Assembly: GCA_907165275.2 (NCBI GenBank)
Contig: OU015662.1
Span: 1,123,501 to 1,187,500 of the forward strand
DNA length: 64,000 nucleotides
Source: Zygaena filipendulae
Taxonomy: Eukaryota; Arthropoda; Insecta; Lepidoptera; Zygaenidae
Direction of reading: 5' to 3'
The position numbers were made by a program, and so were the translations under genes. Every line of letters starts with the position of its first letter. The stretch's first letter is position 1. The notes beneath the pieces are model-generated. The model was not told the DNA's origin and did not search any database. It was given only the letters and a program-made list of their open reading frames with translations. Positions 56,160 to 64,000 of this stretch are shown here, in pieces.

Positions 56160-57480
56160 TTATGGAATTATTATTATTTTTTTTTATTTGTTGCTTGTTG
56201 TTGTTAATTTCTGTTTGATGCATCAATGCTTAGAAGTAAATATAAGAGATTTTTAATTAACCCAGATGATTAGGAGATAAAGAGTCAAAAGAGCAGCAAA
56301 AGTTTAATTCTTTGACATGGGGAATAGCAAATAAAAACGCACGAAAAATATCACTTAAATTATTATATTTTTACTCTTAAATTGCATATAAATTTTGTAT
56401 CCTGTGGACTTTCTGTTACAATAATACGTAGCAACCGATAAATTATACCTTTCTGTATAAAACCCTAACATCTTTAAAGGAGTCACTGTTATTGAACGCA
56501 GTTGTCACAAACATTTACTTCAAGGTACGAATTATAAACAGAAAATGCACACACTATAATATCTTATGTGCTAACAATATTCTCTCTAATATTTATCCTA
56601 TATTAAAGTACAACTTAGTGTTAGTCTTAATTTTTTCCTCTAATACACACACACTTTCAGCCACACAGAGCTCTATAACTAGTACAGTTGTAACATCAGT
56701 TCATGCAAAATAAAAAAAAACAATATTGGGTATAACAAAAAAATTAGAATCAGTACTTAAAAGATTCTAAGATAGTGATGTAGTTTGAAGACAAATATTT
56801 TTTTATAACAATATTTTTTTTATTTGTCGTTAAGTTCTTAAATGATTCGGATAATAATAGTACATATATTTTTAAATGATAGTTAATAGGCAATGATTTG
56901 CTGTTAGTAAACGAGAAGTTTTAGATTCTAAAAGCTTGGTCCAAAAACTAAAAAAAAATAATTACCACAGAATCGAATACCAGACGAAATAATTATGCAT
57001 AAGTCACGAGAGACCAAACACACTTAATTTTTATTCTCTAGCTCGAAAGTAAACGTCGATTGTATACAAAATATAATCCATTATCCAATAACGTTGTAAA
57101 AAGAAAAAAAAAATCATAGTTCTTATCCATTATAATATTTGATAATGTTAAATTCTTTGTACTGATATACAAGATTTATTTAATTAATAAGGTTTAGGTT
57201 GATTATCGAAAAAATAATTATGAAACTTTACCTAACCTAATCTTACACAAATCCTTCCTAAATTTAAAAACACCACAATGTGTTATAAAAAACTCCAAAC
57301 GATAAGTTACAAGTAACTTAGCTTTTTAATATTTACAGTGTGTAATCGTGTATTTCTCAATATGATAAACGTATAACGTAGGTTCTAAATAAAAATATCG
57401 AGATTTTTTTTAATAAAATTGTAAAGAGGAGTTCCAAAACAGTTAAACATTAAGGTGCCAACTATTAGGCTAGTTTCCTG
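56160..57480. other. Intergenic stretch without recognisable features
   Basis: AT-rich DNA downstream of NO66. No repeat family seen elsewhere in the window and no supported ORF. Confidence 0.55.
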
Positions 57481-57484
57481 GGTA

Positions 57485-57783
57485 AAAAAAATCAAAATTC
57501 TATTTAGTCCGTCAGTTAGATAATAAAAAAATAAAAGACACGTATTTTTTGCTTTTTTAAAATAATGGAAATATGCATAGATAAAGCGCATTAAAGTTTA
57601 GGGTGGGGGACTCGTGACGTCACAGCTCGCTATAACGTGCGAACAAACTGTAGCGAGGTGTGACGTCATGTGAAATTTCGACTTGATATATTATCTCCGT
57701 TATTTTTTGGTTACATAAAAAAAAAATACGTGTCCAATATTTTTTAATAATCTACAAAACGGACTAAAAAAAAAAATTACGAA
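57485..57783 (-). mobile_element. GTGACGTCAC MITE family, reversed copy
   Basis: TTTAGTCCGTCAGTTAGATA at the left, GGGGGACTCGTGACGTCACA in the centre, CTACAAAACGGACTAAAAAA at the right. The outermost inverted ends are eroded. Confidence 0.8.
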
Positions 57784-58042
57784 ACTAGTCTAATAGTTTC
57801 ACTTACAGTGAGAATAAGTATCTACTCGTTTCTCAGTTATGTCTTTTTTACTAGGCTTATAGTTGCAGTGCTCAATGTATAGGTCAATAGGGCTAGCCTC
57901 GTAAGGCCCAAGGTCCATCTAATTTGATCACAAAAATATAACCTCTACCCTCCATAAAAAATATAATATAGACTCTCGGGCCAAGACAGTTAAACACTTA
58001 AAATTACACAAAAAGAATATTTAAACATTAACTTTAGGTGCA

Positions 58043-58356
58043 GGGCATGTTGACTAATTTTTTTTTAGTCCGTGTTGTAGATTAATAAAAAATATTGGAC
58101 ACGTATTTTTTTTTTCGTAATAAAAAATAACGGCGATACATTGAGTTGAAATTTCGCATGACGTCACTATCCGGACAGTTTGTATGGCGGTTTTAGCGGT
58201 TAGTGACGGCACGACCCCCTTACCCTAAACTTTAATGCGCTTTATCTATGTACATTTTAATTTATTTGAAAAAGCAAAAAATACGTGTCTATTGTTTTTT
58301 TTATTTTCTAACTGACGGACTAATTATTTTGATTTTCAAAAGTAGTCAACGTCCCC
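58043..58356 (+). mobile_element. GTGACGTCAC MITE family copy
   Basis: GGGCATGTTGACTAATTTTT to AAAAGTAGTCAACGTCCCC. It lies about 260 bp from a reversed copy, so the two form a large inverted repeat. Confidence 0.83.
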
Positions 58357-59434
58357 ATTCAGTTTAAAAACTTTTTTAATGAATCAAAATCTCAACTATT
58401 GCATCAATTTTTAGTACATTGGGTCGCTATTATTACCGACCTTCCAGGTTAGGTTTTACGAGGCTAGATTTTTTAGTCAAGTCTGAAAACTAGTGACAAA
58501 TTTAATGTAACACAATTTTCTTTTTTTAGTATAAACTAAGTAAAAATATTGTAAATTGTAATGTTACGAAACATAATATTCATATTATATTTTCTACATA
58601 ATCTATGGTGTTATCAGCCATAAACTAAACAACAACATATTTATTGTGCTATTAGATTATTACTAGTGTGTACTTAAATTTTTCAATTATAACAAAAAAA
58701 TATACCTATACATACACAGCTTTTCTCAACCAAAGTTCTTAAAAAGTATGACGTATTATTACAAAATAAGTATAAAGGGTAGCTTCAGCCATTTCACAAT
58801 TGATTTCATGTCAAACGCTATGGAACACTATGGTCTTTTCACCATTTATGTTTAGGTAGAGAAACAGCTGTGCACAAATAAAGCTAAACACGCCGGTTCG
58901 CCTCAGATTTCAATGATAGTAAAAAGAGATAATTTACTTAAATTAAATAAATGTAAACCATGATTATGCATATACAATTTCTGGGGTCTTAGCACCAACA
59001 CTCATTCTCAGGCTAATTACAATGTGTAAATAGGATGAAATTGTACAAATGTCATCACCACAACACAAGAATGGCTCTGAACTATTTAGTTTTTAGTAAG
59101 ACCCCTATAAGTTTAAGTGAAAAAGATTTCTAATGTTACTTATTAATGAAGTGTCCCACACATAGGTCAAAAGGTAAAAATATTACTTTTTTTATTTAAA
59201 ATTAAAATCGAAGATGGGCCTCGAATAACAAAAAAATTATACGGTTTTACTCTATATAAGTTTTATGGTCATAATTTTGTATTAAATATTTAAATTTCAT
59301 GGTATTTCTTGATGACGTGTTAAATTTCATCACAAGCCGAATCGTGTATGGAACACTTTAGATAACCATCGTGTTTTAAAAAAGTTACTTGAACAGAATG
59401 GGTAGGTACATTCTGTTAATTCACTGCTCCGTCT
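58357..59434. other. Intergenic stretch without recognisable features
   Basis: AT-rich sequence up to the 3' end of the minus-strand Lys-rich gene; nothing recognised. Confidence 0.5.
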
Positions 59435-59439
59435 TTGTT

Positions 59440-59445
59440 TTTATT
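59440..59445 (-). terminator. Polyadenylation signal of the Lys/Thr/Pro-rich gene
   Basis: AATAAA on the minus strand, 90 nt downstream of the stop codon at 59537-59535. Confidence 0.55.
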
Positions 59446-59534
59446 ATAATAATAATACGAACCCCATTGTTTTTGTCACAGTGTCCGCACACTTGTACAG
59501 GGTTCTAGGTTCGATGCCTGAGCGTGCACTCGTA

Positions 59535-60249
59535 TTATTTTTTAGACGGAGGCTTTCGCGGCGTGCGCGTGGCCTTGCCGGTCGAGGTGGACGGCGTCGG
59601 CACTAGAGGAGTTGATTTGTTATCTGTGGAAGAAAATAAGATTTAATATTGTTAGGTAATACCGATCAATTATACCTCGATTATCGGGCCCGATTTCATC
59701 AAAAATCAATATTTACTTTTTAATTCTCATCCTATTTTACTTATTAATTATTATTGCATCTAAATCTTGTTTACTAGACGCTTGATACTTATATCAGCGA
59801 TTTCAATTGTTATTACCAACGGAACATAACAGCTTGTTCTTTACAACTTTCTTAATTGGAAAATAACAAACGTTTTGCTCTTACGCGGATTCGCACGCGC
59901 AGCGACGATAAGGTACATTTTATCCCGGAATTCCCTCGGGATCTCCGAAACTAACGCGGGTGAAACCGCGCGGTTCAGCTAGTAGCACCATAAATTGCAA
60001 TTCCAAACTCGCATCGCGGTTAGTGAAAAATAAAAGTTTCTTTATGTAACTTCGACACTGGCTAAAAGCGTAATGTGCGAGAGTCCCATGATAAAACGAA
60101 AAAAAAAAGTTACCTTTTGCAGCGGTCCGCCGTCCCTTCCGCGCGGGCGTGACCGCGGGCGTGTCCTGTTTGGCCTCTTTCGCCTGTTTCACGGGCGTCC
60201 GTTTGGTCGGCGTTTTGGCTTTCTCTTTTTCCGTCACCGCCGTCGCCGT
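59535..60249 (-). CDS. C-terminus of a Lys/Thr/Pro-rich, probably nuclear protein (last two exons)
   Basis: Exon 60249-60114 (acceptor CCACCGCAG, donor AAAAG|GTAACT) joins in phase to exon 59623-59535 (acceptor CTTCCACAG, stop TAA). Together they encode 74 residues, including KAKTPTKRTPVKQAKEAKQD, TPARKGRRTAAK and ATRTPRKPPSKK. Repeated T-P and basic clusters resemble the disordered DNA- or chromatin-binding tails of nuclear proteins, but they do not identify a family. GC-rich codon use matches genuine exons here. The upstream exons were not found in 60.25-64 kb and may lie beyond the window. An 18-G run on the plus strand (60300-60317) sits about 50 nt before the acceptor. Confidence 0.6.
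59905..59988 (-). repeat. Metulj-like head fragment, reversed
   Basis: TTTTATCCCGGAATTCCCTC, AACGCGGGTGAAACCGCGCG, TTCAGCTAGTA. It sits in the intron between the last two exons of the Lys-rich gene. Confidence 0.8.
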
Positions 60250-60299
60250 CTGCGGTGGACATGAGTGTCAACAGCGAGTTTTGGGGAGATTCTTTCAAT

Positions 60300-60317
60300 G
60301 GGGGGGGGGGGGGGGGG
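60300..60317 (+). repeat. Poly-G run of 18
   Basis: Uninterrupted G run following TCTTTCAAT. Length may be affected by sequencing. Confidence 0.9.
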
Positions 60318-60536
60318 ATGTTACGGCGAATCTCCTGTAATGGGTCACTGTACACTTTACAGCGATGCAAACGAGGTTGCGGGTTCAATACCCACTAAAG
60401 CCAGAATGTGTTTCGCGAGGAACGAGACAACTTTTATTATTTTTTTTAACAGATGGTCTGATTTTTTTTTAAATAAGTAGTTTTAATTTTATGATACAGA
60501 TATAACGCGTAATTGAAGCTGAGCATCTTGAATAAT

Positions 60537-61154
60537 ATACAGGATGTCCCGTAAATCAACGTCAAGCCAGAACCGGGTGATAGGCTAAGTCATAACTTAA
60601 TAGAAAAACGTAAAAAAATAATCTTTAAAATTTATAAAAATTTACACCCTTTAACTCCTGTTGCTACAAACCTTAACTTTTCTTCAATCTTCTTCTTATT
60701 GTGTAATCCTGAATAGTGTTTATGAAAACTACTGCTTAAAATTTAAGTTTTTGCCAATGAAGTTTTTAAAAAATATTGCTTTCCTCAGTTTTTAATGACT
60801 GTCCTTTTTTTAAATAGGCATAGCAAAGATTTTTATATTTTTCTGTTAACAGCTGTTAAGACTTACCGCCGCACTCAGAGTCGACTTTAATGATTACTTA
60901 GTTAAGTATAGATTTTTAAAACAAAACTGCCGCAATCAGAGACGTTCAGTAAATTTATGTTAGTTGGCATTTAATAAGATGTTACTTAATTAGTTAAATG
61001 CCAATTAACATTAATTTATTAAACTTGTCTGATTGCGGCAGTTTTGTTTTAAAAATCTATACTTAACTAAGTAATCATTAAAGTCGACTCTGAGTGCGGC
61101 GGTTAGCCTATCACCAGGTTCTGGCTTGACGTCGATTTACGGGACATCCTGTAT
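60537..61154. mobile_element. Inverted-repeat element with a nested MITE
   Basis: The left end ATACAGGATGTCCCGTAAAT continues into CGTCAAGCCAGAACCGGGTG and ATAGGCTAA. The right end (61104-61154) is its inverse with about two differences, giving TIRs of about 50 bp. The PIF/Harbinger-like MITE at 60866-61102 lies inside, directly against the right TIR. Confidence 0.85.
60866..61102. mobile_element. PIF/Harbinger-like hairpin MITE, copy 2 (complete)
   Basis: The long arms start CCGCCGCACTCAGAGTCGAC and include AACAAAACTGCCGCAATCAG; the right arm mirrors nearly the full length. Flanking 3-bp duplication TTA at 60863-60865 and 61103-61105. Together with TAA at copy 1 this fits the TWA target of PIF/Harbinger elements. 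Confidence 0.85.
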
Positions 61155-61155
61155 T

Positions 61156-62765
61156 ATAGATACGTGTTAAAATCCATTTTGCAAAAAAAGTTGTTCGTTA
61201 CAATAGAAATCAGAAAACACAAACAAAGCCCGTGCCCCAGGATTTCGTATCGATATAGGTATTATAAAATTAAAATAGTATACTATGATTATTCACATGT
61301 CTAGAACGTTCATCAGTCGATAATGGACGGTACGATCAAGATAAAAGAAAACTTTGGCTTGTAGAGTATAATATCGTCCGTTATTTGTGAACACGACTGC
61401 TTCTGAATATCGGTTTATACAATACCGTAACGGATTTAGAATAGAATAATTATCATGATTTGTGATATTTTCGCACATCTAGACATACGAATAATCAAAT
61501 TTCATTGAACCATAGTTACTATACATACAAGATAGTCGGAAAGGGGGTACACTGTAAAGGGCGTATTAACATTGATCTCACAGTTTGCGGATTACTGTCA
61601 TGTCGCTAACATTAATTAGCTACAAATTATAATTATAAAACAGCGTTCGCATTACGCGTATACAGTACGCAATAACGATCAACTGTCGACTGACAGAGAC
61701 TGTCAGAGTCAACGGGCAGACAGTACGCCGCTCACTGTGAGCACAGTAAATACGTATATCAAAGTGATTTTAGCACAAACGCACTACCCAGGGTTTTAGA
61801 TGAATCTCGAGAATCTCAGAATATTCGAGGTTCGTAACTAAAAGCAAAGCCAGTGCTTTCCATATTTTGTTTTTAAAATCTACAAAAAATGATAACCAAG
61901 GCCGACTACTTTGTTTTCAGACGAGGCCACAAATCTGACCCTACACAATGACCTCAAATGAAAACTAACCTTAAATTTCAACCCCGCGAATTCATCTCTC
62001 GGATTGGGAATTCATATTTTTAAGTAAAAATTTATCACTGCCATACTACACTTTGATACTCTTTCGACCCCCCTTTTCGACTAGCCCTGTATAGTTCTAA
62101 TAACTTAGGTAATCGTAGACCAGCTCGAAGATCAAAATTAAAAACCATGCAAGATAGTTGCATGCTAAATACAAAAAAAAGTATTTATATTTTTATACAA
62201 TAATAATAAAAGTAATATTAGAAAGACAGTAAAATTTATGGAAATGTTAACGCAAAAGAAGGTACATTTAAAAAATAGGTAGTATAAAAGAAAGAAATAC
62301 AAAAGCAAGCAGAGATGGATGACATGTGGATGATGATGTATGGACCTTATGTCTATAGGGGCCAAAATGATTCAGTAGTGATTCTACCACAGCTGACACT
62401 ATCCTCACTTAATAAGTCCCGAATCATTCTAAACATGAACGTTTCGTCGGTTAAAAAGTACTAAAAAAAAACTTCAAACGATAGAATAGGATGTTTTTTT
62501 AGTGGCCCTAGTTCTGAATTTGCTAGCCTCCGGACTTATTGAGTGGAATGTTACATTACATACGTGTGTCAATATCACAACACCTAATATGAATCTAGAC
62601 TTTAATCGAATATCAATTACTTATTTCAAATTAAATTTTTGCTTAAATGACGATTTGCGATAAATTTAATAGCAGATGCCAAAAGTTTCCTTTTCTTCAA
62701 TTATTATCAGGAGGCAGTGATGTCATTTTGATTGCAGAGTTCCTAAATATCAAGGTAATATAGGA
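61156..62765. other. Gene-free stretch
   Basis: AT-rich with no recognised repeat family or exon. Confidence 0.5.
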
Positions 62766-62767
62766 TA

Positions 62768-62958
62768 CTAGCTGTGCCCCGCGGTGTCACCCGCGTGAGT
62801 TTCGGAGTTCCCGCGGGAATTCCAGGATGAAAAATAGATAGTAGCCGATTCTCAAACCTACTTATTATGCATAAAAAATTTCATGAAAATCGGTCAAGCC
62901 GTTTCGGAGGAGTATGGGAACGAACATTGTGACACAAGAATTTTATATATTAGAAGAT
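62768..62958 (+). repeat. Metulj-like element copy
   Basis: ACTAGCTGTGCCCCGCGGTG head, TTCCCGCGGGAATTCCAGGA, GAAAATCGGTCAAGCCGTTT, tail TTTTATATATTAGAAGATTA. Confidence 0.82.
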
Positions 62959-63839
62959 TATTTCCGATAATTATTGTGATTCGCAAAAGCGTCAAATCGC
63001 GTTCATATTTGATTCATGTTAATAAATTTTTTTTATCTTCTTAGTTGAAAGTCAAGACATTATACAACGTCCATGACGACCACTCAATCATATAGGCTAT
63101 GGTTATTGGTTAGCTTAACTCTTAACCATGCATTTTGAACATGATCGCTTCTTTGTTAGTACGTTGTACGAATATTACAAATGGTTGAATGACGGTGAAA
63201 ATAAATATAAAATAATTATACCTCGACCCAACCAAAATTAATAATCGGGAATTTTAAACTGTGTGATTATGTAACATACCTATAGATAAATATCGAATTA
63301 ATTAATTATAAAGTAAATAATAAATAATTCATGCACACCAGTAAAATCATAATCATCTCTTTCGCAAACGATTTCATGATCTAATATGTGTAACAAATAA
63401 ACCTTACATCCATTTATATATTGTAATAAATTTCTAGGTTCTCTAATTTCTAACTAATAAATAAAAATATAATTATAAAATTTTCATTCATCACTTTCAT
63501 ATCTGTGGCTCACCATATCTGCTTACGTTCAAAAACACAACCGAAATGCAATAAAAAAAATCGTGAAAATTCATTTATTTGGCAATATTGCGCCAAAATT
63601 GAAAAACTAAAACAAAATTTCCACACTCAAAACACCATGGGCAGTTTTTTTATAGATCGTCCCTTTAATAGACATGACATCTAACTCTTTGGAAACCAAT
63701 ATCAATGTGAAAGAATGCCGAAAATATATTCTGTCGACTGAAATTCTCTCATTACAGATCTTTACAGATCCAATCATGATAGCCACTTATTTAGTATTTC
63801 AAAGGGGAACATTCCCGCCCATAGTCCTTTGTCCATTCG

Positions 63840-64000
63840 TAACGTAAGCAGACAAACATCGCTTCGTCCCGCTCGCATGGCGCGCCGCGGCCGCCGCGTG
63901 AGCGAGACGGCGCGAGCCACCCGACAGCGACAAAAGGCCGGCACACTCACACGATAAACATGAAAATGTAAAATGGCTGATGATGCGGTACGTACATGTC
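63840..64000 (+). promoter_or_regulatory. CpG-rich promoter-like segment with a possible first exon (MADDA) at the window edge
   Basis: 63870-63960 is dense in CpG (CATGGCGCGCCGCGGCCGCC) within AT-rich DNA. It is followed by ATGGCTGATGATGCG at 63973-63987 and then a consensus-like donor GTACGT. That would encode a five-residue first exon, Met-Ala-Asp-Asp-Ala, of a plus-strand gene continuing outside the window. It could equally be the bidirectional promoter of the minus-strand Lys-rich gene. Speculative. Confidence 0.35.

Overview
This window looks like nuclear DNA of a lepidopteran insect (moth or butterfly; species not resolvable by eye). Genes are split by spliceosomal introns with GT/AG ends. 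The background is AT-rich. Between the exons are dozens of copies of short interspersed elements whose conserved head (CCCCGCGGTTTCACCCGCG) and tail (ATTTATAATATTAGTAGGAT) I associate with lepidopteran genomes, plus a tRNA-derived SINE, several MITE families and relics of non-LTR elements. Nothing is prokaryotic: there are no operons, no CRISPR arrays and no rRNA genes.

Layout. (1) 533-6830, minus: a complete 8-exon gene for PLRG1/Tango4, a WD40 spliceosome protein; its coding exons sum to 452 codons plus stop with consistent phases. A small unexplained 80-codon ORF lies just downstream (23-265, minus). (2) 8061-9842, minus: the last three coding exons of a single-pass membrane protein of unknown identity; its 5' exons were not found. 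(3) 9.9-29.6 kb: about 20 kb of repeat-rich, essentially gene-free DNA with an internally deleted transposase relic at 27.15-27.68 kb. (4) 29720-49779, plus: a TWIK-type two-pore-domain (K2P) potassium channel. It has two alternative 5' cassettes, exons 1A+2A (29.7/32.4 kb) or exon 1B (36.7 kb). Both splice in the same phase to four shared exons (47.8-49.8 kb), predicting proteins of 344 and 399 aa. (5) 52810-53420, minus: a degenerate THAP-domain-like fragment. (6) 54320-56086, plus: intronless NO66/RIOX1 JmjC oxygenase, 588 aa. (7) 59535-60249, minus: the last two exons of a Lys/Thr/Pro-rich, probably nuclear protein. (8) 63.84-64.0 kb: a CpG-rich stretch with a possible first exon at the window edge.

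The genes do not form a pathway. PLRG1 (splicing) and NO66 (nucleolar/chromatin hydroxylase) are housekeeping nuclear proteins; the K2P channel and the membrane protein probably act at the cell surface.

The most interesting signal is the K2P locus. The alternative cassettes swap TM1 and the first cap helix, and the position of the conserved cap cysteine in form A is an Asn-Val-Thr glycosylation sequon in form B. Second in interest are the transposons: a PIF/Harbinger-like hairpin MITE with TTA/TAA target duplications, one copy of which is nested inside another inverted-repeat element, and repeats that have landed within about 30 nt of splice acceptors of PLRG1 and the K2P gene.
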